From assembly GCA_028277485.1 (NCBI GenBank), contig JANQGE010000041.1, positions 1 through 64,000 on the forward strand: a stretch of 64,000 bases of DNA. Direction: 5' to 3'. The DNA is from Chlorobium sp. (GTDB lineage Bacteria; Bacteroidota; Chlorobiia; Chlorobiales; Chlorobiaceae). Shown piece after piece: positions 18,601 to 24,733 of the stretch (position 1 is its first letter; every line of letters begins with the position of its first letter). The position numbers and the translations under genes are program-made. The notes beneath the pieces are model-generated. The model saw only the letters and a list, made by a program, of their open reading frames with translations. It had not been told where the DNA came from and did no database searches.

Positions 18601-20100
18601 GTTGAAGCATCGGTTGTTGATGGTGTCACGGTGGGATATGATCAGTCAAACATTGATAATCCTGCTGATGGCGCAGAAATAATAGTTATAAATACTGCTC
18701 CGTCTGCGGTTGATGTTGATCTTTCTAATGTTACCGCCAGAAACATTCACATAAGTACTAATATCAACCAAAATGCGCTCTGGGGCACGATTACGTTCCC
18801 CGTCCTGACGACAGATACGATTACCAATTCTTTATCTGTTGATGTCGATTATCCTCAAGGTGTTACGGGATGGGCAACCAATCTTGATGGCCAGACAATT
18901 ACCGGCGAGGGCACTGTTAGAGCGTTCGCTGATTGGTCTACATCAGCATTTGATATCGATCTCTCCGGTATTACTCCGACAGATCCGGACGATGATGGTA
19001 CGCCGGCATTCAATCCGGACAATCTCGTTTTGAGGTTCTACAATGATGGCGATGTCAATACCCTTGCGCCTACCGCAAATCTCGGTAGTTTCGATGTTCA
19101 GGTTGATGGAGGTGAAACTCTGGTTGCTACCGGAGCGCAGGTGTCTGGCCTCGATGTGTACGGGGCAGGTACGCTTCGCGTCACTAACCTGACAACAGGC
19201 ATCGATCTGAGCGGTGTGACGACCGCCTCCGTCATCGGTGTTGTTGGCAGTGGCACGGTTGACCTTTCAGGTGTTGCCAACCTGACAGCGATCGATGTCG
19301 AGACCGGCGCCAACGCCGATCTGACCATCGGCGCCGCGCAGTTCTCGGAGCTGAATGCAGGAGATAATCTCTTCCCCGCTGATCTGGCAGAGTTGAACAC
19401 CTTGACGGTAGACGTTGTGTACACCATTTCTGCAACTGACTTTGATGTCGATCTGGTTGTACAGGATACGGCTGCAAACTGGACGGTTGTCGGCCCGGCG
19501 GCTGGTATCCTTCAGGCTCAGGTTGATGATAATCCTGATGGTCACTGGTTCACAAACACGGTGCTGAACAGCGCTGATTCCGTCACACACACCGATCTGG
19601 GCAGTCTGGTATCGGCGAGTTCCGGTGCTGTCGGTGTTGCTCTGGTTCAAGACTTCTTTGTCTTTGACGGCACGATCGCCGCAGCTCCGAACCTTACTGC
19701 GATCACTTTCTTCAGTGGTTTTGCCGGCGATGGAGACAAGATCGACCTGTCACCGTTTGGCGATGCCGACAGCTCGGCATTTGATATCAATACTGTGCTT
19801 GCGGGTAATCCGATTCCGGGTATTCCGATTGCAATAGCGAATCCCAATGATGTCTTCTTCCTTAACGGTGCGCCGGCAGGAAGTGCTGATAGTGAGCTCG
19901 GTGCTGCAGCGACTTTAACTGCTCGAAATCCATATGTCGAAACAGCTTCTACTGCCTATTTCGTTATATCTGATGACGACAGTACAGGTATTTTCGAGTA
20001 TAATAGGGTCGGTGTTGCTGATGCTGTTATTTCTAATGGTGAGCTCCAGCTGATAGGAACTGTTAGTAGCACGACCGTTCTGCAGGACATCATCGCCTAA
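9610..20100 (+). CDS. Giant DUF4214 repeat protein, predicted type I secreted surface protein
   Basis: A 3496-residue, very acidic protein. It opens with a DUF4214-like domain (residues about 1-135; QQLQKLYIAYYGRAAEPGG, then a second FNREPDQGGKDFW half). Most of the rest is Asp/Gly/Thr/Val-rich beta-repeat sequence. A stretch near residues 690-850 has GDGDN- and GGDGGN-type turns resembling degenerate RTX calcium sites. Two diverged copies of a roughly 560-residue unit lie at about 1590-2150 and 2150-2710. The C-terminus has GDGDKIDLSPFG and ends in a hydrophobic QDIIA tail, as in type I substrates, and there is no N-terminal signal peptide. The neighbouring SapC-like gene and complete type I exporter (23003-29445) support secretion. 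The likely role is adhesion or surface coat, by inference. Almost no cysteine. Long antisense ORFs inside it are codon-bias shadows. Confidence 0.88.
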   Translation: MAITTQQLQKLYIAYYGRAAEPGGFSWWQTSGYTYEQVADRFAYESESTNRYDYLKKIKNGEAVTAEDKEQFVSQVYANLFNREPDQGGKDFWVAKLDELPDPGALVRMMADGAQNEDAVMIANKIEVAQYYTDYVIENGGLSPSSSIIDGVDASAESVASAKVAVDNLGREVFTLKEIREVEELPDTYPTKSVVFWGDPETGEGIPAGLLWGTLKDYLSTAADMTDNLFDINDSLEEIKNITIEGVDDETQGGGVDVDIDGDDNSVDVEVGAGGDYTGDYQIIVELSDGTINSAVVTLTQAQFEYLNGLIFDENGDPRLFVKQVAYKVDSGLTDADDNPILVPAVIEGDVIVTDYPIILTPDANNGGTEEQGYASVADNLIVAGRLELLHQAYIDAGAGVNTLEIDAKGHFAQPKELLNIQHIKVENLPNVYTTTDDGDPIYYSDSPDPDGDNVGDVYNDYPDVQEDGAANPNSVIDISRAVDIETLTVTEANFEGLEGQDMSGSLTIAGIRNGAVTTLDGGFTQDVALHYGELQGEGVQLVFNNLSMGDSTTVSGSSDGPQLIVAHNAEELTIETTGGDSYLYNGDLGGNLRKLTITGTEHLYIEGDLDDSFHDETPITIDASQNSGGVNLYLEGTEQVTFLGSTADDRFYVYTDEISSYEGWFDNDELVVIQGGVGDNYYEVETFAAEITNADGDNNYEIDVWQATITAGDGDNFLEGYAVNLTAQFGDGDNYIVLDGEWDAENSSALDFDDFTNDINLTLGNGANEVHIDSGLDEGSSITVTGGDGGNQVTVIAQTVTVTTGDGDDVIDASGDSITISTAGGNDTITIDGQDDDYVTEPGQDDDGHTSNGVPSLTPASDGVLLAIDTGSGSATINLGRDTDNNDDGDITEDGATLTAMEGSVITGENITLVVKTDADLRAASLSGISSVVLDDDNQTVEGQGYEDDAATLTLTDTQFTALGAAAFSVEGAFFGAHAVVEIVVTQDTSLTDLGVDALADGVKLRLYVEDGVTLTMTAEQLHTYVTQDGVIQAEPQINYEAPGKVIVTDAGFTFEAFVNDDGSGYSGDLGGVAQGFGSNNVQIQRTADGFERPAPEPTTDDFHVQDGDTINNFERVYDSAFDPATDGAQWMNVIAPGGSDARVNINVTNGATVGNPAGGILHGGIHSQNVSTFVVTGINTTLTTDGDALQSQNSAASATIFVCDNTEGLDVLGLQNNRKATITFNQVNWGTEILLEGDGYANSSDQEKNLGNPDLSEVGAVVVNFFESGANAVVNINNQGVALGMNEDAEDGYDAAGERVLDVAGVTVNNADRLTINVEDGDAVVHNLMGSAVERLIVNGVEDVTVEISSVSSLKTIDAQGVADIFTLSLTASGSYDFSEVDLLDIDRIILGDNVELILSADDLVTLADKIVDGGANTELDVTGFSTQVLDLSVIDVDNIGTVTTADVDGVIVVDPGVDFGFADEVIINAQSSDTTLQMTVDQYNTYCHTDAIEGGFITCVSGDDYSAILRLTEVAADEQIELSRVDQETVDDPEVVDVVIEVSDITATTDFAITSGTYTLEVSGAVDLTKGNIEGTVDVNFTGDATLTLTADQIVAIELAYGGADESAFSMLAGLNVTLNVVDLSDQELDLDAIAEAGINIGTVSIENTDGAITIAARTTFGNADEIVTPTAEAGDPDYGTEQTAVTMTVKQFLSSAGVISGDSRIDLTELFNNIDTDSDYVPDTADFDFSAIANAGVISFAPDTDGPAGSDDHVITMSSTADLGGFTVILGNGDLIRFANETQASREIVLGDVGDGATGVQWMWTTFGTAVDTSEYDAGITTLFIDEALLVSQPREEDLWTSLDGSIVVEKFNGETIPELVKYDRVNTFEAFTNIGGGINYDDDDAFGTVAQLTMNLEGEVNLGDILLGDTNNGDGSTPNIDGKGFFRELIINSYKDLSNVEGYDPESDNVPGRIIEANYLGNISLNAGSVDELVDVTINTYADADNVLQPGDPVFGSVTSDGGFYDEINVNSAAAERDGMAIEVGTITFAANEAKPAELVLNGDNDITLGGVDISDPEISLLTVDANNFTGELEIGGIAPVTALNAYGFIYVVDGHVAEAGELLGDAEVGPVTNPDLLVVVGGDNDLTEATLDIEQVHITADSTLTLTEAQVQAIGEGNFSVDAGVSVTLNVTEVSNGSTIDLNTIQDAGFNIGVVSTADENVTLNDAATLGGADELRVVLDDADNTLTLTATQYLQLNGGNITELDTDLVTSATPNRAHVVITDLSTASNAVDIVNPNGDDRVSVNIDLSTVATTGDHTLQIADAGTAADVTIDNTSDLGDFTVVLDDIDDAVPLTPTPNELAGQTVRFTTEAQAARAVDVVGYDSNGTPDDGTEADTNVVWDFDSASGPIDTSRYDGELGRLWVSDELVKSDNDLEDLFAASDLNGNSLQDDINLNGSIIVRIVNTQELELIDYASQGVSRTVEIEAYTDLSSTGLVFDEQDQLVHVDNLTIDLGGEVKLGNLQIDNIIRTTDTDPDSDQFNTLTINSYLADTAGHYLLPEDFVPGLNVYPTGGNEVGDISAGTTRNELAHVVVNAHDVEITIREILFAEDTAGSTAIFTVNGDNDVTVKSLDTTDPEITGLMVTNNLTGGAVLAVTGGSPGLDGGTAVGNTETLTIDSDGGTTTFGSAKTAPATGEWAGVYGETLSLIDLKGADGTVNLGVIAGVDSEDFTIDGLGGGTTTVSFTLGEADANGLKAPELSATGEWVFRFDTADTVNMTITSDAVLNAGGTLTLTNVDALSIDGAVDLSDLVLTLGVTTVDVPAGSSLTLTGEQADGLTITGGGDVVIVEAEDVADPDFSNIMANVGDTGTVTVQVDTSDDDDADTDPETITFNAANMGVANIVVSGDGTLQFTNDFVGHDRDNDPLTPDDFATITVGASATVDLTAAQADGLVVDGAGTVNVAITLPSAADLSGITATNVNAMVTGVGAFTGDFGGATVTLMTDTTSMTVEASVVDGVTVGYDQSNIDNPADGAEIIVINTAPSAVDVDLSNVTARNIHISTNINQNALWGTITFPVLTTDTITNSLSVDVDYPQGVTGWATNLDGQTITGEGTVRAFADWSTSAFDIDLSGITPTDPDDDGTPAFNPDNLVLRFYNDGDVNTLAPTANLGSFDVQVDGGETLVATGAQVSGLDVYGAGTLRVTNLTTGIDLSGVTTASVIGVVGSGTVDLSGVANLTAIDVETGANADLTIGAAQFSELNAGDNLFPADLAELNTLTVDVVYTISATDFDVDLVVQDTAANWTVVGPAAGILQAQVDDNPDGHWFTNTVLNSADSVTHTDLGSLVSASSGAVGVALVQDFFVFDGTIAAAPNLTAITFFSGFAGDGDKIDLSPFGDADSSAFDINTVLAGNPIPGIPIAIANPNDVFFLNGAPAGSADSELGAAATLTARNPYVETASTAYFVISDDDSTGIFEYNRVGVADAVISNGELQLIGTVSSTTVLQDIIA

Positions 20101-20157
20101 ACCGATGCAGTCAGTGCCGTGTGTGCACAACGTCATACGGTAGAATGAATGAAAGAG

Positions 20158-20193
20158 AGAGCCTCGCTTCGCAAGAAGACGGGGCTCTTTTTT
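20158..20193 (+). terminator. Rho-independent terminator after the giant gene
   Basis: AGAGCCTCG (20158-20166) pairs with CGGGGCTCT (20180-20188), including one G-U pair, and runs into six T. It lies about 60 bases after the stop at 20100 and 20 bases before the SapC-like gene, so it likely ends most transcripts of the giant gene. Confidence 0.85.
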
Positions 20194-20213
20194 AATGAAA
20201 TACGGGAGTTGTA

Positions 20214-21041
20214 ATGAGCAGCGATACTGTCCATCCGCTTGATAGTCGTACCGACAGGTTACATGGGTTCAGACTTCCTGACAGCTTTTCCCATGTGTCA
20301 GAGGAGCCTGTTATGCCGCTGGTGATCAGTGAGATTTCTCAGGCGGTTACTGTGTATCCGCTTGGCATTGCTGAATATCCACGGACACGCTGGCATCTGG
20401 TCGCTGTTGTCGGTCTGTATGCGAAGCAGAATCTCTTTGTCGATCACGAAGGACGGTGGAGAGGTGCCTATTTGCCGGGAGTTCTAAGATCGTACCCGTT
20501 CAATCTTCGTCCTGCCCGATCACGTGCGGATGCTCAGGATGAACGGCTTGTTTTCTGTTTTAACAAGTCCGGCGGCCTGTATCGTGAAGCGCCGGACCGG
20601 TCACAGGGTGAACAGAGGTTTTTTGATGATACCGGCAAACTGGAGCCTGTTGTCCAGAAGTGTTTCGACTATTTGCTGGCCCGTCACCGGGACGAACAAA
20701 TTACCAAATCGGCACTGCGCGCATTACATGAAGCCGGTCTGTTTGTTCCATGGCAAGTAAGTCCTGTATCGGAGAATGGCGATAAACAGGTCCTGAAAGG
20801 TATTTATCGCATCGATGAATCAGCATTAAACAATCTCGGGGCCGATGAACTACTGACACTTCGTAATGCCAATGCTCTTCCTGTAGCGTATGCGCAATTG
20901 TTCTCCATGTCCCGCATAGGGATTCTCAGGCATCTTTCGGAGCTGAAAACCCGGCAGACACCACCGCCGCGGCCGCTTGACCGGAACGTTGTGGACCGGA
21001 TGTTCGGGGAGGATGAGGATACACTGCCGTTCAGTCTTTAA
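20214..21041 (+). CDS. SapC-like protein
   Basis: 275 residues of the SapC family, named after a gene next to the Campylobacter fetus S-layer locus and often found beside large type I secreted surface proteins. The molecular function is not known. Features seen: an early VMPLVISEISQAVTVYPLG segment, WHLVAVVGL, the central RGAYLPGVLRSYPF motif, and a later GIYRIDESALNNLGADELL stretch; all are typical of the family. There is no signal peptide or membrane segment, so it is probably cytoplasmic. The start at 20214 has GGGAG at 20204-20208. It follows the terminator of the giant gene and is 11 bases from the next glycosyltransferase gene, suggesting co-transcription with it. Confidence 0.85.
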   Translation: MSSDTVHPLDSRTDRLHGFRLPDSFSHVSEEPVMPLVISEISQAVTVYPLGIAEYPRTRWHLVAVVGLYAKQNLFVDHEGRWRGAYLPGVLRSYPFNLRPARSRADAQDERLVFCFNKSGGLYREAPDRSQGEQRFFDDTGKLEPVVQKCFDYLLARHRDEQITKSALRALHEAGLFVPWQVSPVSENGDKQVLKGIYRIDESALNNLGADELLTLRNANALPVAYAQLFSMSRIGILRHLSELKTRQTPPPRPLDRNVVDRMFGEDEDTLPFSL

Positions 21042-21161
21042 ACAACCACTCTATGCAGCCGGAACAAGCGGATGCAAGGAAAAGAAAAGAATCGATTACC
21101 GAATCCCCCCGTGAAATAATCGGGAATCCAAACAACCACTCTATGCAGCCGGAACAAGCGG
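21040..21161 (+). repeat. 32-bp direct duplication flanking a repeat fragment inside a coding region
   Basis: Identical 32-bp copies at 21040-21071 and 21130-21161 (each beginning AAACAACCACTCTATGCAGC) bracket 58 bp. The inserted part contains the dispersed-repeat sequence ATCGATTACCGAATC and a GTGAAAT half-palindrome. The period is 90 bp, a multiple of three, so the glycosyltransferase frame stays open. It resembles an insertion with target duplication. Confidence 0.85.
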
Positions 21162-22408
21162 GCCTGAACAAGGAAGGGGAGGTACAGCCGGAGCAGCCGG
21201 AGCAGAGCAGGCCCCGGCTGTTATGGGCGAATGTCTGCTGCCTGCTGGATACCACCAGCGGCGCGTCGATCTCTGTCCGGCAGATGCTGTCGCAGCTGCA
21301 GCGGTCGGGCTACGAGGTGCATATTCTCGGAGCGACGGTGTTTGATGCACCAGGGGGAGTGAAGGGTCTCGGTGCGCAGTGGGAGCGCGTGAAGACATCG
21401 AGCAAGAAGCTGGTTATTCTTCATGACGGTCCGCTGAAACATCATCTGGTGCGTACGGCATCGACTGTTCGAAACCGGATGACCTGCGAGGAGGAATCGA
21501 CCTGGTTTGCCGTATACAGGGAGTTGCTGCATGAGGTGAAGCCTGATCTGGTGTGGTACTATGGGGGATTGCCCCTTGATTTGCTGATCGCGTGCGAGGC
21601 GCGGTCGCTCGGTATTCCGGTTGCGTTTTATCTTGTCAACCGGAATTACCATCAGAAACGGTTCAGCCGTGATGTCGATCTGATTCTGACCGACTCGAAG
21701 GCGACGGCGGAGATGTATCGCGAGAGGTCCGGTCTTTCCCTGGTTTCAGTCGGGGCGTTTATCGATCCCGGGCGGGTTGTTGCCGCAGCGCACACCCGCC
21801 GGCGTGTGCTGTTTATCAATCCTTCGCTTGAAAAGGGGGCAGGCATTGTTGCGCAGATTGCAATGCTTCTCGAAACGGCGCGCCCGGATATCGAGATCGA
21901 GGTGGTGGAATCCCGCGGAAACTGGCAGGCGATCGTGCGGACGGTGACAGAGGCGGAGGGAGCGCCGCGCAATTCGCTCAGGAATGTGGTTGTCACCTCC
22001 AATACAAACGATATGCGCGAGGTGTATGGCCGGGCAAGAGTGCTTCTTGCTCCGAGCTTGTGGTGGGAGAGCGGGGCCCGCGTGCTGGCCGAGGCGATGC
22101 TGAACGGGATCCCGGCTGTCGTCACGCAGCGGGGCGGGAGCCCCGAGATGATCGGTGATGCCGGCATCGCGGTCAGGTTTCCTGATGAGTGTTACGAGCC
22201 GCCGTACACGAAACTGCCATCGTTGCAGATGCTCCAGCCGCTCATTACGTATCTGATCAACATGTATGATGATCAAGAGCATTATCGGCAGCTCGTCGAA
22301 CGCGCGTTGCATGTTGGCCGGACGCGTCACGGCCTTGCCGTCAATACGCGGCGTCTTCTCGATGCGTTCAGCCCGTTTGTTAATAATCGGAGATCGGGGT
22401 CGGGTTGA
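21053..22408 (+). CDS. Glycosyltransferase, GT-B fold (family 4-like)
   Basis: 451 residues from the first ATG; a second in-frame ATG at 21143 lies in the duplicated 32-bp copy, so the native start is ambiguous. The N-terminal 55 residues are low-complexity and Q/P/E-rich (MQPEQ twice, then VQPEQPEQ). The enzyme begins at PRLLWANVCCLLDTTSGAS. The C-terminal half carries the GT4-like sugar-nucleotide site, with PSLWWESGARVLAEAM and NGIPAVVTQRGGSPE near residues 335-365. The last residues (RRSGSG) and the stop come from the dispersed repeat. Lying between sapC-like and secretion genes, it may glycosylate the giant protein; this is inference, and it could equally act in polysaccharide synthesis. 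Confidence 0.8.
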   Translation: MQPEQADARKRKESITESPREIIGNPNNHSMQPEQAGLNKEGEVQPEQPEQSRPRLLWANVCCLLDTTSGASISVRQMLSQLQRSGYEVHILGATVFDAPGGVKGLGAQWERVKTSSKKLVILHDGPLKHHLVRTASTVRNRMTCEEESTWFAVYRELLHEVKPDLVWYYGGLPLDLLIACEARSLGIPVAFYLVNRNYHQKRFSRDVDLILTDSKATAEMYRERSGLSLVSVGAFIDPGRVVAAAHTRRRVLFINPSLEKGAGIVAQIAMLLETARPDIEIEVVESRGNWQAIVRTVTEAEGAPRNSLRNVVVTSNTNDMREVYGRARVLLAPSLWWESGARVLAEAMLNGIPAVVTQRGGSPEMIGDAGIAVRFPDECYEPPYTKLPSLQMLQPLITYLINMYDDQEHYRQLVERALHVGRTRHGLAVNTRRLLDAFSPFVNNRRSGSG

Positions 22409-22580
22409 ATCAGTAGGCAGTCTTCAGTTGGCAAAGGGGGGGGAATCAGTGGGCAGTTGGCAAAAAGGACAAGGAAAAGAAAAGATCGATTACCGATTAC
22501 CGAATCCCGATTACCGATACCGATAGCGACGGCGAACCCCGATAAGAAGAACGATCGGAAATCGGGACGGGGTGGGTTTT
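22385..22580 (+). repeat. Composite dispersed-repeat block after the glycosyltransferase gene
   Basis: Starts in the last codons of the gene with GGAGATCGGGGTCGGG, then AATCAGTAGGCAGT, GGCAAAAAGGACAAGG, and the CCGATTACCGAATC tract with GACGGCGAACCCCGA near 22540. Plus orientation, 3' flank of a plus-strand gene. Confidence 0.85.
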
Positions 22581-22634
22581 GATATTCATGGGAATGATTG
22601 TACATTAAAGACCATGATTTTTATAGGTCCTGAA

Positions 22635-22661
22635 CTGAGCGTTTCAACAAAAGCTCAATTT
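22635..22661 (+). repeat. Short dispersed motif CTGAGCGTTTCAACAAAAGC
   Basis: The 27-bp motif beginning CTGAGCGTTTCAACAAAAGC recurs in reverse at 38490-38516 and 55297-55318. Here it lies 42 bases upstream of the 69-residue gene. Function unknown. Confidence 0.7.
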
Positions 22662-22702
22662 GGGTGGGTATCATTTAAGTTCAAGTACAGGAGGCGCTTG
22701 CA

Positions 22703-22912
22703 ATGGCAGAAGAAAAAAAAGTTCCGGCTTTGAAGTTCAACGATGTTGAGTACAATATTGACGAGTTATCGAAAGATGCCCGGGATCAGTTGAAGAATCT
22801 GCAGTTTGTGGAAGCCGAGATCCAGCGTCTGCAGGCGCAGCTTGCTATAGCACAAACAGCGCGAAATGCCTATCAAAAGGCTCTGGTTTCCCTCCTGCCT
22901 GAAAAATCCTGA
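22703..22912 (+). CDS. Small coiled-coil protein of the secretion locus (DUF6447-like)
   Basis: 69 residues, MAEEKKVPALKFNDVEYNID onward. A short beta-like N-terminal part (LKFNDVEYNIDEL) is followed by one long amphipathic helix containing QFVEAEIQRLQAQLA. It resembles the small DUF6447 type of protein found beside type I secretion genes, but I cannot confirm the family by eye. No signal or membrane segment. An ideal GGAGG at 22691-22695, seven bases before the ATG, makes expression likely. A strong terminator at 22931 separates it from the ABC genes, so it may have its own transcript. A chaperone-like or adaptor role is possible but not shown. Confidence 0.7.
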   Translation: MAEEKKVPALKFNDVEYNIDELSKDARDQLKNLQFVEAEIQRLQAQLAIAQTARNAYQKALVSLLPEKS

Positions 22913-22930
22913 TATCTCTTCTCCCTGATG

Positions 22931-22970
22931 CCCCGGGCCAGTGTCGTACGGCCCCGGGATTTGTTTTGTT
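22931..22970 (+). terminator. Rho-independent terminator between the small protein and the ABC exporter
   Basis: Perfect 9-bp GC stem CCCCGGGCC (22931-22939) / GGCCCCGGG (22950-22958), 10-base loop, then ATTTGTTTTGTT. It lies 18 bases after the small gene stop and about 45 bases before the exporter ATG. Confidence 0.8.
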
Positions 22971-23002
22971 AATGCCTGTTCCCTGCGATGAGCTGACGTC
23001 CT

Positions 23003-24733
23003 ATGGCATCTCCCGTCAAGAATAAATCCCGCCTGAAAGAGGCATTGTTGCAGCAACTGCCTGATCTGCGTACAGTACTGCTGTTCAGTTTGCTGGTCAA
23101 TATTCTGGTTCTGGCTCCTACCCTCTACATGCTTGAAGTGTATGATCGCGTTGTCAACAGCCGCAATCATACGACGCTCTTGATGTTGACGCTGCTGGTG
23201 GTGGGGCTGTATGTTCTGCTTGAAGTCTTCGAGTGGGTTCGCAGCCGGTTGATGAACGAGGTGGGCGTTGCCGTTGAACGGAACCTGCGTGAAAGCGTTT
23301 TGCATGCGATCTTTACGTCGAGACTGCTCAATGCCCGCGTCAGCGGTCTTCAGGTGCTGAACGATCTGAAGGTGATTCGCGATACGCTTCCTTCGGGTAC
23401 TGTGCTGGCCGTGTTTGACGCGCCTCTTGCCCTGCTGATCCTGATCCTGCTGTTTGTCATTCACCCGATGATGGGATGGTTTGCGGTGGCGGGCGCGGTT
23501 GTGCAGGGCGGGATCGGGCTGCTTAACCAGCGTCGTATGCGCAAGCCGTTTCTTGCGGCGAGCGGGTACGCCAGTATGGCCCGGAACTATGCTGACGATG
23601 CTGTGCGCAACGCGCAGGTGATCGAGGCGATGGGGATGCTGCCGGGGATTCACGGGAAGTGGCGTGATATCCAGCAGGGGTTTTTACGCGACCAGGCTGT
23701 TGCTTCGGATATGGCGGGCAGCAGCTCCGCGGTATCGAAGATGATGCAGTCCCTTACCGGTTCCCTGCTGCTGGGTATCGGTGCGCTGCTTGCACTTGAC
23801 GGGGTGATCGGCGGATCGCTGATAATCGTCGGTTCGATTCTCGGTGGGCGCGTGCTGACACCGCTTGTTCGTATTGTCGGGGGATGGCGCCAGATCGAGG
23901 CCATGCGGGAATCGATGCTTCGGCTTGATGGTCTGATGGCCGAGTATCCGCTTCCCGAGGAGGCGATGGAGCTTCCGCCCCCGAAAGGGCAGCTGACGGT
24001 CGAGCAGGTCAGTGCTGTGGCGCCGGAAGTGAACCGGATGATTCTCGGCGGCGTTTCGTTCCAGGTGGCTTCCGGCGGCTCTGTTGCTGTTGTAGGCCCG
24101 TCAGGGGCAGGGAAAACAACGCTTGCGAGGCTGCTTGTAGGTATCTGGCCGCCGGTCCAGGGAAAGGTTCGGCTTGACAGTGTTGATGTGTATTCGTGGA
24201 ACAAGGATGAATTGGGGTCGCATATCGGGTACCTGCCGCAGGATGTCGAACTGTTTGAGGGGACGCTTGCTGAAAATATCGGCCGGTTCGGCGAGGTTGA
24301 CAGGGAAAAGGTTGAAAAGGCGTGCCGCAGCGTAGGGTTGGATGATTTTGTCGCCGCACTGCCGCAGGGGTATGATACGCAGGTGGGTGCCGATGGCGCG
24401 TTTTTGTCCGGCGGGCAGCGTCAGCGTGTCGGGCTTGCCCGCGCGATCTATGGCAGTCCGGCATTTGTCGTGCTCGACGAACCGAATTCAAGTCTCGACG
24501 AGGCTGGTGATGCGGCTTTGATGAATGTGCTCGGGATGCTTCGGGAGCAGGGAACTACGGTGATCGTGATTACCCAGCGCAAGCAGATTCTTTCGGCGCT
24601 TGACTATCTGCTTGTGCTGCTGGACGGCAAGGTTCACCGGTTCGGACGTCGTGACGAGGTGATGGCTGAACTTCAGCTTCGACCTGCGGTTCCGTCTGCG
24701 GGTAACGGCAAGACAACGGGAGGAGAACGTTGA
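23003..24733 (+). CDS. Type I secretion ABC transporter, permease/ATPase (first of a tandem pair)
   Basis: 576 residues, PrtD-type type I secretion exporter that energises passage of a C-terminal-signal substrate through an HlyD/TolC channel. The N-terminal membrane domain spans residues about 25-300, and the ATPase about 330-560. Walker A GPSGAGKTT is near 365-373, the signature LSGGQRQR near 468, then Walker B VVLDEPNSSLD. There is no peptidase domain. It overlaps the next ABC gene by four bases (TTGA), implying coupled translation and probably a heterodimer. No clear Shine-Dalgarno precedes the ATG at 23003. The likely substrate is the giant protein at 9610 (inference from position). Confidence 0.92.
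   Translation: MASPVKNKSRLKEALLQQLPDLRTVLLFSLLVNILVLAPTLYMLEVYDRVVNSRNHTTLLMLTLLVVGLYVLLEVFEWVRSRLMNEVGVAVERNLRESVLHAIFTSRLLNARVSGLQVLNDLKVIRDTLPSGTVLAVFDAPLALLILILLFVIHPMMGWFAVAGAVVQGGIGLLNQRRMRKPFLAASGYASMARNYADDAVRNAQVIEAMGMLPGIHGKWRDIQQGFLRDQAVASDMAGSSSAVSKMMQSLTGSLLLGIGALLALDGVIGGSLIIVGSILGGRVLTPLVRIVGGWRQIEAMRESMLRLDGLMAEYPLPEEAMELPPPKGQLTVEQVSAVAPEVNRMILGGVSFQVASGGSVAVVGPSGAGKTTLARLLVGIWPPVQGKVRLDSVDVYSWNKDELGSHIGYLPQDVELFEGTLAENIGRFGEVDREKVEKACRSVGLDDFVAALPQGYDTQVGADGAFLSGGQRQRVGLARAIYGSPAFVVLDEPNSSLDEAGDAALMNVLGMLREQGTTVIVITQRKQILSALDYLLVLLDGKVHRFGRRDEVMAELQLRPAVPSAGNGKTTGGER

Noticed and set aside
9290..20100. Classical RTX toxin
   Set aside because: Only a few degenerate GDGDN-type turns exist, without regular GGXGXDXUX arrays, acyltransferase gene or toxin domain.
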